From the NCBI GenBank assembly GCA_902775355.1, contig CACYLY010000026.1:1-37431 (forward strand): DNA of 37,431 nt, written 5' to 3'. Under the pieces are notes generated by a model that saw only the letters and a program-made list of their open reading frames with translations, did not search any database and had not been told where the DNA came from. The first letter of the stretch is position 1. Every line of letters begins with the position of its first letter. The stretch comes from Oscillospiraceae bacterium. GTDB taxonomy: Bacteria; Bacillota; Clostridia; Oscillospirales; Oscillospiraceae. A program made the position numbers and the translations under genes. Of this stretch, positions 1-7,742 are shown in pieces.

Positions 1-368
1 ACGTTGAAGACCTTGCCCTTGTAGGAGTAGATGGTGCACTCCATGTTCTCCTTGACGAACTTGAAGTTGTCGCCCAGGACGCTGCCGTCCACCGGCTCCT
101 GCTCATAGGTCTCGGGGTTCATGAAGTAGTAGAGATTGTCGTCCGCGTAGAGATACTCCATGGTCTGGCGATCCACGGTGGCGTTCTCAAACTTGGCGGT
201 GGGGTTGAAGGAAGTTTCGGTGACGGCGCCGGTGATGACGTTCTTCATCTTGGTGCGCACGAAGGCCGCGCCCTTGCCGGGCTTGACGTGCTGGAACTCG
301 ACGACCTGCATCACGTTGCCGTCCATCTCAAAGGTCACGCCGTTTCTGAATTCACCTGCAGTAATCAT
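1..368 (-). CDS. efp: Elongation factor P (C-terminus cut by window edge)
   Basis: EF-P binds ribosomes stalled at polyproline stretches and promotes peptide bond formation. The 122 visible residues cover the N-terminal KOW-like domain and part of the next OB domain. They start MITAGEFRNG, and the tip loop PGKGAAF carries Lys32, the position that is modified in many bacteria. The family is about 185 residues, so roughly a third is off the left edge. The start at 368 is preceded by GGGAGG at a good distance, and a sigma-A-like promoter lies about 55 bases upstream. No modification enzyme is seen in the window. Confidence 0.96.
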   Translation of the reverse strand, partial: MITAGEFRNGVTFEMDGNVMQVVEFQHVKPGKGAAFVRTKMKNVITGAVTETSFNPTAKFENATVDRQTMEYLYADDNLYYFMNPETYEQEPVDGSVLGDNFKFVKENMECTIYSYKGKVFN

Positions 369-422
369 ATATGGGTCCTCCCGTAATTAGTTTCTGTCTG
401 CGTACACAGTATTAGCTGTATT

Positions 423-451
423 ATTTTACAGTATCTCATGCGGTTTTGCAA
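423..451 (-). promoter_or_regulatory. Sigma-A-type promoter for efp
   Basis: Read on the minus strand, TTGCAA (451-446) and TAAAAT (428-423) are separated by exactly 17 bases. The -10 box ends about 55 bases before the efp start, so efp is probably transcribed from here. Confidence 0.7.
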
Positions 452-537
452 GCATTTTCTTTGCGGCAGGCGGAATACGCCTCTCCGCGTGTCGCGGCTT
501 CGCGCGGCGAAGGCGCTCGCCCGTTGGAACGGCTGTA

Positions 538-1083
538 TCATGTTTTTCGGTCAAGTCTCCACAGGAAGAGCATCGGGACCGTCAGAAGCAGCGCAAAGGC
601 AAGCAAGACGATCCTGAGCATAGTCACATTTTTCCTGTATGCATCGGACGATATGCTCTGATTCCCGTAGGAAAGCGAAATCGCATGGCCTCGTCCCATG
701 GAGAGCGGCCAGTCTCGATAGTCCTTTTCCGATGTTACCTCAATCGTGATCGGGACTTGATCCGCTTCACATGCCTGCAAGGCAGAAACCAGAGGGTCCA
801 TGTCTTCCCACCTGATAACATCGTTAAGCGTGAAATAATATGCGGAATCGTCCAGCCGGAAGGAAAGAAAGCCCCTGCGAGCATTCAGAACAGAGCCTTC
901 TTCAACGGATATATTGCTTATAAATCCCGATATGGCTGTTATTCTGTCCGGGAAAAACCAGGGAAGCCTGAACACAGCCAGATAGACGATCAGCAGGAGC
1001 ATCAGAGAATACAGGATCGTTGTACTGCTCAGTTTCCTGCGCGTTTTTCTTTTCTGTCGTAGCCTCTTCTTTTCCGTTCCCAT
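538..1083 (-). CDS. Unknown membrane protein with two transmembrane segments
   Basis: A 181-residue protein not recognised as a family member. It has a very basic N-terminus (about residues 3-17), a membrane segment at about 21-43, a predicted outer domain of about 110 residues, and a second membrane segment at about 155-175 followed by a short basic tail. Both ends should therefore be cytoplasmic. An upstream in-frame ATG at 1191 would add 36 residues, but that extension has no ribosome site. The ATG at 1083 has a GGGG-type site about 8 bases upstream. Its composition is more AT-rich than the flanking genes, which may point to transfer. It is separated from the gene upstream by a REP cluster. 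No function is proposed. Confidence 0.6.
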   Translation of the reverse strand: MGTEKKRLRQKRKTRRKLSSTTILYSLMLLLIVYLAVFRLPWFFPDRITAISGFISNISVEEGSVLNARRGFLSFRLDDSAYYFTLNDVIRWEDMDPLVSALQACEADQVPITIEVTSEKDYRDWPLSMGRGHAISLSYGNQSISSDAYRKNVTMLRIVLLAFALLLTVPMLFLWRLDRKT

Positions 1084-1220
1084 CACATCTGTCCCCTTCG
1101 TCCGGATTCTCTGCGCACCCCGAGGGTTGGGCGGAGAGACGGCTTTCCCGTTCCTGTCTGCATAACGTCCGGAGGGCTGAAAAGGTTTCATCCCATTTCA
1201 AAATATTACCGGGAATCCGC

Positions 1221-1349
1221 GGGCGGCAGATTGCCGCCCCTGCGGCGGGGACGGAGCTTTCCGCGAGCCCGCGGGCGATTCGTGAATCGCCCCTACGGTG
1301 GGACGGAGGTTTCGCGCATGTCCGCGGGAGGGGCAAGCCCCTCCCCTAC
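1221..1349 (-). repeat. Cluster of three REP-like palindromes
   Basis: Three palindromes lie in the same orientation. Read on the minus strand, each is a tetranucleotide followed by a hairpin. 1326-1349: GTAG, then 9-bp arms GGGAGGGGC/GCCCCTCCC. 1273-1296: GTAG, then GGGCGATTC/GAATCGCCC. 1221-1243: GCAG, then GGGCGGCA/TGCCGCCC. They fill most of the 304 bases between the peptidase stop and the next gene; nothing else is seen there except the heptamer at 1373-1390. Confidence 0.8.
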
Positions 1350-1372
1350 GGCGCGCCTCGTTCTTTCGTCTC

Positions 1373-1390
1373 CTAAAACCTAAAACCTCA
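1373..1390 (-). repeat. GGTTTTA heptamer pair at the peptidase stop codon
   Basis: On the minus strand the stop codon TGA of the M24 peptidase is followed directly by GGTTTTAGGTTTTAG. The 18-base string including the stop codon is identical to that at 10895-10912 after the yigZ stop codon. Confidence 0.75.
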
Positions 1391-2467
1391 GTTGTTCAGC
1401 ACGAGCAGCTCCATCTTGGGGGCCTTGGTGATGACCTCGGCGCCGTCCTTGCGCAGGATCATCACGTCCTCGATGCGCACGCCGAACTTGCCGGGGATGT
1501 AGATGCCGGGCTCGGCGGAGCATAGGTCGTTCTCGACCATGAGCGCCTCGCCTCTCGGGCCGGCCATGGGCGGCTCGTGGATGTCCAGACCCAGGCTGTG
1601 GCCGAAGCCGTGGCCGAAGTAGGGCCCGTAGCCCGCCTTCTCGATCACGTCCCGGGCGGCCTGGTCGATGAGCTTGCCGGGGATGCCGGAGCGGGCGGCG
1701 GCAATACCGGCCAGCTGGGCCTCCAGCACGATGCCATAGATCTTGCGCATCTCCTCGGTGGCGTGACCCACGGCCACGGTGCGGGTCATATCGGAGCAAT
1801 AGCCGTTTTTCAGGCTGCCGAAGTCCATGGTGACGAAATCGCCCTCCCGGATGACCTCGTCCCCGGGCACGCCGTGGGGCATGGAGGTCTTGGCGCCGGT
1901 GACCACGATGGGGTCGAAGGAATTGCCCTCGCTGCCGTTGCGCAGCATGTGGTAGACCAGCTCCGCCATGACCTGCTTCTCGGTCATGCCGGGCTTGATG
2001 ATGTGCAGCACCTCCTCCAGGGCCTTCTCGCTGATGCGCTGGGCCTGGATCATGCTCTCGATCTCCTCCTGGTTCTTGCTGGCGCGCAGCTCCATCATCA
2101 GGTTCCCGGCAGGCAGCAGCGGCCGCTCCGCGGTCTTCTCCAGCGAAGCCCAGCGGGCGTGGCTGAGCTTTTCGTCCTCGGCGGCCAGCTTCTGCGCGCC
2201 GGCTTCGCTGAGGGCGGCACGGATCAGATCGGTCATGCTGTGCTGCCGGTCGAACATCTGCACGCTGCAGCAGCCGCCGGCGATGTTCTCCGCCGCCTCG
2301 ATGTAGCGGGAGTCGGTGAGCAGCCAGGCTTTCTCCCGGGCCACCACCACGATGCCGTCTGTAAAGGCAAAGCCGGTGGCGTAGCGCTGGTTCTTCTCGT
2401 CGGTGATGAGAATGGCGTCCAGGTCCCGCCGGACAAGAGCTTCCTGGATTCGGGCGATGTTGTTCAT
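1388..2467 (-). CDS. pepP: M24 family Xaa-Pro aminopeptidase/dipeptidase
   Basis: A cytoplasmic metallopeptidase of the pita-bread (M24) fold that removes residues next to proline. It is 359 residues, the usual size of short Firmicute members. The N-terminal half is the creatinase-like domain. The C-terminal half carries the dinuclear metal ligands: two Asp in the stretch DFGSLKNGYCSDMTRT, the His of GHGFGHSLGLDIHEPP, and two Glu in AEPGIYIP and RIED. The start at 2467 has a near-perfect AGAGGAGG site; a longer in-frame extension to 2563 lies inside the kinase gene and is rejected. Its ATG overlaps the kinase stop by 4 bases (ATGA), so the two are probably translationally coupled. Whether it is PepP- or PepQ-like cannot be settled here. 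Confidence 0.93.
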   Translation of the reverse strand: MNNIARIQEALVRRDLDAILITDEKNQRYATGFAFTDGIVVVAREKAWLLTDSRYIEAAENIAGGCCSVQMFDRQHSMTDLIRAALSEAGAQKLAAEDEKLSHARWASLEKTAERPLLPAGNLMMELRASKNQEEIESMIQAQRISEKALEEVLHIIKPGMTEKQVMAELVYHMLRNGSEGNSFDPIVVTGAKTSMPHGVPGDEVIREGDFVTMDFGSLKNGYCSDMTRTVAVGHATEEMRKIYGIVLEAQLAGIAAARSGIPGKLIDQAARDVIEKAGYGPYFGHGFGHSLGLDIHEPPMAGPRGEALMVENDLCSAEPGIYIPGKFGVRIEDVMILRKDGAEVITKAPKMELLVLNN

Positions 2468-3858
2468 GTTTCCTCCTCTAAAGTTGGCCGCGGGAAGGTC
2501 ACGGTGAAGACCGATCCCTGCGGCGTATTTTGACCGACCGCGATGCTGCCCCCGTGGGCGCACACCGCGTCGTGTACAATACTGAGTCCCAGGCCGCTGC
2601 CCCCGGCCTCCCGGGAGCGGGCCTTGTCCACCCGATAGAAGCGGCTGAAGATGTTCTCCCGATCCGCCTCAGGGATGCCGATGCCCGTGTCGGACACCGT
2701 CAGGGTCACCTGCCTGTCGTCCCCGTCCAGGGCGATGCGCACGCTGCCGCCGGGCACATTGTATTTGACGGCGTTTTCCACCAGGTTGAAGACGATGTGG
2801 AACAGATCGTCCTCCGTGGCCAGGACCACGCAGCCCTCCTTGAGCTCGGTCTCCAGCGTCACCTGTTTCTCCCGAGCCAGGGGGCGCAGGGGCGTCAGGG
2901 TCCCCTCCACCACCTGCTTCAGGTCCACCCGCTCCGTGGGGCCCAGGCTCCCGTCGTCCAGCCGGGACAGGGTCAGCAGCTTGTCGGTGGTGCGCTGCAG
3001 GCGCTTGGCCTCGTTGCCGATGTCGGTGACGAATTCCCGCATGGTGGCCGCGTCCACATTCTCGTTCTCCACGATGCTGTCCGCCAGCAGGCGGATGGAG
3101 GCCAGGGGGGTCTTCAGCTCGTGGGACGCGTCGGACACGAAGCGGCGGCGCTGCTCCTCGGTGGTCTGCAGCCGCTCGGTGAGCTGGTTGAACTCCTCCC
3201 CCAGCTCAGTGATCTCGTCCTGCCCCCGGTTCACATGGCGATAGCTGTAATCCCCCTCGGCCACCACGCGCATGGAGCGCACCAGCGCCCGGATCCGCTG
3301 CAGCAGCAGGAAGGCGAAGAGCAGGGCCAGCAGCAGGGCCAGGATCCCGATGGCCAGCGAGGCCATGCGGATGCGATTTTGAAAGCTCAGGATGATCTCT
3401 CCCCGCTCCTCATCGTGCTCAGTGAGGTACAGCGCGCCGTTCAGCTCTCCCTGGGTGCTCAGGGGAATGGCGATGCTGCTGACAAAAGCCCCGTTGGAGA
3501 AGGCGGAGCGGAACACGGTCTTTCCCGTGAGGCAGGTCTCCAGATCCTCCTGAGCCTTGCTCTCCTCCGCGCCGGCGGCGGAGTCGTAGAGCCGCTCCCC
3601 GGCCCGGTCGGTCACCAGCACCCGGGAGTAGCCCCCCAGGTCCAGATAGCGCAGGGCCTCGGCGATGCTGTCCCCATCCAGGGGCTCCAGGCCCGAGAGG
3701 GAGGAGGCCAGGGTGGAGGCCGAGGCGGTCATGGAGCTGCGCTTCTCCTCAAAAATGGCGTCCCGGGAGGAGATCAGGGGGTAGGTGTTCAGCAGCAGCA
3801 GCAGAACCAGCAGCAGCGCCGTGATGAAGGCGATAAATTGAAACCGGATACTGTGCAT
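2464..3858 (-). CDS. Sensor histidine kinase, two-component system
   Basis: A membrane sensor kinase of 464 residues. In order it has a first membrane segment (about 6-26), an extracytoplasmic sensor region of about 135 residues, a second membrane segment (about 166-187), a HAMP linker, a HisKA helix with the phospho-acceptor in SHELKTPLASIR (His246), and a HATPase domain with the N box (NLVENAVKYN), DTGIGIP and GGSGLGLS. The ATG at 3858 has GGAG 9 bases upstream; a TTG two codons earlier is less likely. The cognate regulator lies 201 bases upstream, separated by an inverted heptamer array rather than the usual short gap. The ligand is unknown. The divergent D,D-carboxypeptidase genes suggest a cell-wall role, which is only an inference. 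Confidence 0.93.
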   Translation of the reverse strand: MHSIRFQFIAFITALLLVLLLLLNTYPLISSRDAIFEEKRSSMTASASTLASSLSGLEPLDGDSIAEALRYLDLGGYSRVLVTDRAGERLYDSAAGAEESKAQEDLETCLTGKTVFRSAFSNGAFVSSIAIPLSTQGELNGALYLTEHDEERGEIILSFQNRIRMASLAIGILALLLALLFAFLLLQRIRALVRSMRVVAEGDYSYRHVNRGQDEITELGEEFNQLTERLQTTEEQRRRFVSDASHELKTPLASIRLLADSIVENENVDAATMREFVTDIGNEAKRLQRTTDKLLTLSRLDDGSLGPTERVDLKQVVEGTLTPLRPLAREKQVTLETELKEGCVVLATEDDLFHIVFNLVENAVKYNVPGGSVRIALDGDDRQVTLTVSDTGIGIPEADRENIFSRFYRVDKARSREAGGSGLGLSIVHDAVCAHGGSIAVGQNTPQGSVFTVTFPRPTLEEET

Positions 3859-3880
3859 AGGCAAAAACTCCGTTTTTGAA

Positions 3881-4062
3881 ATGAACAGTGAACGGTGAAC
3901 GGTGAACAGTTATGAGATCACACCTGCGGCGCAAGGGATCACAAGGCTTACTGCTTCGCGGCACATCGCAAGTCTTCACATTTTGCCATGATTTGCTCTC
4001 TGTCTATCGTTTTCTCTTCTCTGTTTACCGTTTTCTCTTCTCTGTTCACTGTTCACTGTTCA
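3881..4062. repeat. Inverted heptamer arrays between regulator and kinase
   Basis: The left end has four TGAACAG/TGAACGG heptamers in a row (3881-3908). The right end has three copies of the complement CTGTTCA (4042-4062). Between them are about 130 bases without a gene, including a 20-base direct repeat beginning CGTTTTCTCTTCTCTGTT near 4010-4045. The last heptamer at 4056-4062 supplies the TGA stop codon of the response regulator. Each array read inwards contains TGA in every unit. Confidence 0.8.
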
Positions 4063-4749
4063 TTTTTCACTGAAGTAGTATCCCACGCCCCATTTGGTGG
4101 CGATGTACTCGGGATGGGCGGGGTCCAGCTCCAGCTTCTCCCGAAGCCGGCGGATGTGCACGTCCACGGTGCGGGTGTCCCCCTGGTACTCGTAGCCCCA
4201 GACCAGGTCCAGCAGGGCCTCCCGGCTGTAGACCCGGCCGGGGTTCTTCATGAGAAACAGCACCAGGTCGAACTCCTTCAGGGTCAGCTCCACGGGCACC
4301 CCGTCCTTCCAGGCGGTGCGCCGCTCCTCGTCCACGGCGATGTGGCCCCGCTGCAGGGTCCTGGACGCGCTCTGCCCCGGCAGGGAGGAAATGCCCGCCC
4401 GGCGCAGCAGGGCCCGGACCCGGGCCTTCAGCACCATGATGTCGAAGGGCTTGGTCACATAGTCGTCCGCCCCGGACTCGAAGCCCATGAGCATGTCCGC
4501 CTTCTCGCTGCGGGCGGTGAGCATGATGATGGGCACGGTGGAAAACTGCCGGATCTCCTGGCAGGCCTCCAGCCCGTCCTTCAGGGGCATCATCAGATCC
4601 AGGATGATCAGATCGTAATTCCCCGTCCGGGCCATGGAGACGGCCATCTCCCCGTCATAGCCCACGTCCACGGTGTAGCCCTCGTTTTCCAGATTGAATT
4701 TGATGCCCTTGACCAGGAGCTTTTCGTCGTCAACTACCAGAATTTTCAT
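4060..4749 (-). CDS. OmpR/PhoB-type response regulator
   Basis: A 229-residue DNA-binding response regulator. The receiver domain has the acidic pair Asp7/Asp8, the phospho-acceptor Asp51 (in LIILDLMMP), Thr78 and Lys100 (YVTKPFD). The C-terminal winged helix runs from about 130 to the end, with the typical ELTLKEFDLVLFLMKNPGRVYSREALLD and RTVDVHIRRLREKLE segments. It is the first gene of the operon with the kinase and peptidase. The region before its start is shared with the divergent carboxypeptidase promoter, so it could act there; no operator was recognised. Its stop codon lies inside a heptamer repeat, so its last codons border an insertion. Confidence 0.95.
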   Translation of the reverse strand: MKILVVDDEKLLVKGIKFNLENEGYTVDVGYDGEMAVSMARTGNYDLIILDLMMPLKDGLEACQEIRQFSTVPIIMLTARSEKADMLMGFESGADDYVTKPFDIMVLKARVRALLRRAGISSLPGQSASRTLQRGHIAVDEERRTAWKDGVPVELTLKEFDLVLFLMKNPGRVYSREALLDLVWGYEYQGDTRTVDVHIRRLREKLELDPAHPEYIATKWGVGYYFSEK

Positions 4750-4773
4750 AATACGCTGCCCTCAATATTTAAG

Positions 4774-4802
4774 TTGCAATTCCTCGGTTCAATCCGTATA
4801 AT
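4774..4802 (+). promoter_or_regulatory. Sigma-A-type promoter for the first carboxypeptidase
   Basis: TTGCAA (4774-4779) and TATAAT (4797-4802) are 17 bases apart. The start codon follows 49 bases after the -10 box. It lies between the divergent response regulator and carboxypeptidase genes. Confidence 0.8.
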
Positions 4803-4851
4803 ACTACTGTTGGATTATCATATCACATTCCGTGGAAAACGGGAGAATAAA

Positions 4852-6072
4852 ATGAAAATTTTTAAAATTTTTCCCGCTTTTCTCGCGCTGCTTCTGCTTT
4901 TTTCCCTGGCCGCCCCCGCCGCTCTGGCCCAGGAGGCGCCCCGGCTCACCGCCCAGGCGGTGCTCCTGGCGGATCTGGACAGCGGCGTGATCCTCTATGA
5001 GTTCAACGGCGACGTCCAGCGCTCCCCCGCCAGCCTCACCAAGATCATGACCATCCTGCTGACCCTGGAGGCTGTGGAGCGGGGCGAGGTGAGTCTGGAC
5101 GATCCGGTCACCGCCGGAGCCGACTGCCGCAGCGGCATGCGGGACGACAGCAGCAGCGTGGGCATCGTCCCCGGGGAGACCATGAGTCTGCGGGATCTGG
5201 TCTACTGCGCGGCGGTGGCCTCCGGCAACGACGCCTGCAACGTCATCGCCGTCCACGTGGCGGGCAGCATCCCCGCCTTTGTGGAGCGGATGAACGCCCG
5301 GGCGGCGGAGCTGGGCTGCGGGCAGACCCGCTTCGTGGACCCCCACGGCCTCAGCTACGACGATCTGACTTCCGCCCGGGACCTGTACCGGATCTGTCTG
5401 GAGGCCCTGAAGCACCCGGCCTTTTTAGAGATCTGCGACAGCAGCAGCTACATCGTGCCCGCCACCGACAAGCGGGATTCCCGGCAGCTGAAGAGCTCCA
5501 ACGCCCTCATCTCCGGCGAGGGGATCTACGGCGCCGGCTACCTCTATGAGGGGGCCCACGGCATCAAGACCGGCTACACCCGGGCCGCGGGCTACTGTCT
5601 CATTTCCACCGCCCAGCGGGGCGGCATGCGGCTGCTGGCCATCGTGCTGGGCTGCGACGGGCCCTACCTGTCCAACACCGAGACCCGCTACAGCTTTGTG
5701 GACACGGCCAGGCTCTATGACTGGGCCTTTGCCAGCTTTTCTCCCCGCTGCGTCCTGCCGGAGGGCCGGGTGCTGGAGATGGCGCCGGTGCTCCTGGCCG
5801 GCGAGGAGGCCCGGGTGGGGCTCATCCCCCGGCAGGGGCTGACGCTTCCCCTGCCCGCAGAGGCGGACGACAGCCGATTGGAGCTGCGTGTTTCTCTGCG
5901 GAGCCCGGTGCTCTGCGCCCCGCTGGAGGCGGGGGAGACGCTGGGCGAGGTCCGCGTTTATCTGGACGGGCGGGAGCTGACCCGGGCGGAGCTGACCGCC
6001 GCTGCGGGCGTGCCCTCCGTCTGCGCTGTTATTCTTCGCTATTTCATACTATTCTCCAATAGAACCGCTTGA
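4852..6072 (+). CDS. D-alanyl-D-alanine carboxypeptidase (DacF-like), C-terminus altered
   Basis: A penicillin-binding carboxypeptidase (peptidase S11) that trims the terminal D-Ala of peptidoglycan stem peptides outside the membrane. The signal peptide is residues 1-26, ending ALA. Active-site motifs are SLTK (Ser61, Lys64), SGN (124-126) and KTG (239-241). The start at 4852 is preceded by GGGAG; the open frame runs upstream to 3988 only because there is no stop, and that part is antisense to the regulator. At 406 residues it lacks the membrane anchor and basic tail of its neighbour at 6227. Similarity to the neighbour stops near residue 388, and the last residues and stop codon lie in a MITE-like palindrome. 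It may be released rather than anchored; that is inference. Confidence 0.93.
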   Translation: MKIFKIFPAFLALLLLFSLAAPAALAQEAPRLTAQAVLLADLDSGVILYEFNGDVQRSPASLTKIMTILLTLEAVERGEVSLDDPVTAGADCRSGMRDDSSSVGIVPGETMSLRDLVYCAAVASGNDACNVIAVHVAGSIPAFVERMNARAAELGCGQTRFVDPHGLSYDDLTSARDLYRICLEALKHPAFLEICDSSSYIVPATDKRDSRQLKSSNALISGEGIYGAGYLYEGAHGIKTGYTRAAGYCLISTAQRGGMRLLAIVLGCDGPYLSNTETRYSFVDTARLYDWAFASFSPRCVLPEGRVLEMAPVLLAGEEARVGLIPRQGLTLPLPAEADDSRLELRVSLRSPVLCAPLEAGETLGEVRVYLDGRELTRAELTAAAGVPSVCAVILRYFILFSNRTA

Positions 6073-6204
6073 AATCTTCCGGCCAGATTTGTGTCATGCT
6101 TCGTTGCAGAGCTTGAAAATACGGAAGTATTCCCTGCGCTCTGCGCCTTGCCTGCCGCAAATCTTGCTCGAAATCTTTCTAAGCCGTCTTATTGGATAAT
6201 AGCA
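6046..6204. repeat. MITE-like imperfect palindrome ending the first carboxypeptidase gene
   Basis: The left arm from about 6046 (ATACTATTCTCCAATAG, then CGCTTGAAA and CAGATTTG) matches the reverse complement of the right arm ending about 6204 (CAAATC, TCTAAGCCG, TTATTGGATAATAG). The arms are about 45 bases each and imperfect. The centre has no gene. The stop codon of the upstream carboxypeptidase (6070-6072) falls inside the left arm. The outer limits are uncertain by about 25 bases. Confidence 0.7.
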
Positions 6205-6226
6205 TCACTGGATTTGGGAGTTCGAC

Positions 6227-7729
6227 ATGAAAAAGAAAAGACTGTTATCCTTTTTCCTTCTGCTGTGCCTGACGGCGGCCCTCTTCGTTCCCCTGGCCCT
6301 GGCCGAAGCCCCGGAGGAGGGGCAGGAGCCGGAGCCCCTTGAGGAGGTCCAGCCCTCCGCCACCCCCGCCCCGCCGGATCAGAAGCTGGAGGGGCCGACG
6401 CTCAGCGCCCAGGCGGTGTATCTGGTGGATCTGGACAGCGGCTATCCCCTGTACTCTCTGGACAGCGGCTATCCCCGCTCTCCGGCCAGTCTCACCAAGG
6501 TGATGACCGTCCTCCTGGCGCTGGAGGCGGTGGACCGGGGCGAGGCCAGTCTGGACGACGTGGTCACCGCCGGGCTGGACTGTCAGAACGGCATGAGCGA
6601 CGACAGCAGCAGCGTGTACATCGTGGCCGGGGAGCAGATGACCCTGCGGGACCTGCTCTACTGCGCGGCGGTGTCCTCCGGCAACGACGCCTGCAATGTC
6701 ATCGCCTCCTATCTGGGCAACGGCATCCCCAATTTTGTGGAGCGCATGAACGCCCGGGCGGCGGAGCTGGGCTGCCGTTCCACCCGCTTTGTGGACCCCA
6801 ACGGCCTCAGCAACGACAATCTGACCTGCGCCTACGACCTGTACCTGATCACCCGGGCCGCCATGGGCTACCCGGATTTCATGGAGATCTGCGACACCAC
6901 GGCCTATACCGTGGCGGCCACCAATCTCAACCCCGCCCGGGAGCTGAAAAACTCCAACGCCCTCATTTCCGCCGAGGGCATCTACGGCCCCGGCTATCTC
7001 TATGAGGGCGCCCACGGCATCAAGACCGGCTACACCCGGGCCGCGGGCTACTGCCTCATCTCCACCGCCGAGCGCAACGGCATGCGGCTGCTGGCCATCG
7101 TCATGGGCTGCGACGGCCCCTACCTGTCCGACACCACCGAGCGCAAGAACTTCTCGGACACGGCCCTGCTCTACGACTGGGCCTTCGCCAACTTCACCCC
7201 CCGCACCATCCTCTCCGAGGACACGGTGCTGGACTATGTGGACGTGAGCCTGGCCGAGGGCGACGCCCGGGTGGGCCTCAAGCCCCAGCGCAGCGTCAGC
7301 TTCCCCCTGCCCAACAACGTGGAGCCGGGGAAGGAGGACGTGCGCATCACCCTCTACGATCAGGAGCTCTCCGCCCCCATCGAGGCGGGCACCGTGCTGG
7401 GCGAGGCCCACGTGTTCTACGACGGGCGGGAATTCGCCTCCGTGCGGGTGGTGGCCTCCGGCAGCGTGGACCTGAACCGCTGGGAGTACTTCAAGCAGCG
7501 GATCCGGGCCTTCCTGTCCCAGACCGAGGTGCTGATCGTCATCGGCGCCGTCGTGCTGCTGCTGGCGGCTTACCTGGCCCTGGTGATCCGCTACCGCAGC
7601 CTGCGCCGCAAGCACCTGAAGCAGCGGAAGCTGGCCGAGCAGCGGCGCAGGGAGCTGGCCCGGCAGCGGGAGGCCGAGGCCGCCCGGGCCGAGCAGAACG
7701 GCACCCCCTTTGAACAAGACCTATTCTGA
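6227..7729 (+). CDS. D-alanyl-D-alanine carboxypeptidase (DacF-like), membrane anchored
   Basis: A second S11 carboxypeptidase, 500 residues, closely similar to the gene just upstream and probably a tandem duplicate. It has a signal peptide (1-26), a Pro/Glu-rich linker (about 27-57), SLTK with Ser88 and Lys91, SGN (151-153) and KTG (266-268). A C-terminal beta-rich domain follows, then a membrane segment (LIVIGAVVLLLAAYLALVI, about 435-455) and a highly charged Arg/Glu cytoplasmic tail of about 45 residues. S11 enzymes usually end in an amphipathic helix, so a full membrane span plus tail is notable. The ATG at 6227 has GGGAG 8 bases upstream. The stop is 13 bases before hflX. Confidence 0.95.
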   Translation: MKKKRLLSFFLLLCLTAALFVPLALAEAPEEGQEPEPLEEVQPSATPAPPDQKLEGPTLSAQAVYLVDLDSGYPLYSLDSGYPRSPASLTKVMTVLLALEAVDRGEASLDDVVTAGLDCQNGMSDDSSSVYIVAGEQMTLRDLLYCAAVSSGNDACNVIASYLGNGIPNFVERMNARAAELGCRSTRFVDPNGLSNDNLTCAYDLYLITRAAMGYPDFMEICDTTAYTVAATNLNPARELKNSNALISAEGIYGPGYLYEGAHGIKTGYTRAAGYCLISTAERNGMRLLAIVMGCDGPYLSDTTERKNFSDTALLYDWAFANFTPRTILSEDTVLDYVDVSLAEGDARVGLKPQRSVSFPLPNNVEPGKEDVRITLYDQELSAPIEAGTVLGEAHVFYDGREFASVRVVASGSVDLNRWEYFKQRIRAFLSQTEVLIVIGAVVLLLAAYLALVIRYRSLRRKHLKQRKLAEQRRRELARQREAEAARAEQNGTPFEQDLF

Positions 7730-7742
7730 TAAAGGACGGCAG

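Noticed and set aside
1577-3879. Long open frames on the plus strand opposite the peptidase and kinase
   Set aside because: They are antisense shadows produced by high GC at third positions; their His/Gly/Gln-rich products match no family and the minus-strand genes have clear motifs.
3988-4851. N-terminal extension of the first carboxypeptidase by 288 residues
   Set aside because: It is the antisense of the response regulator; the signal peptide, ribosome site and promoter all point to 4852.
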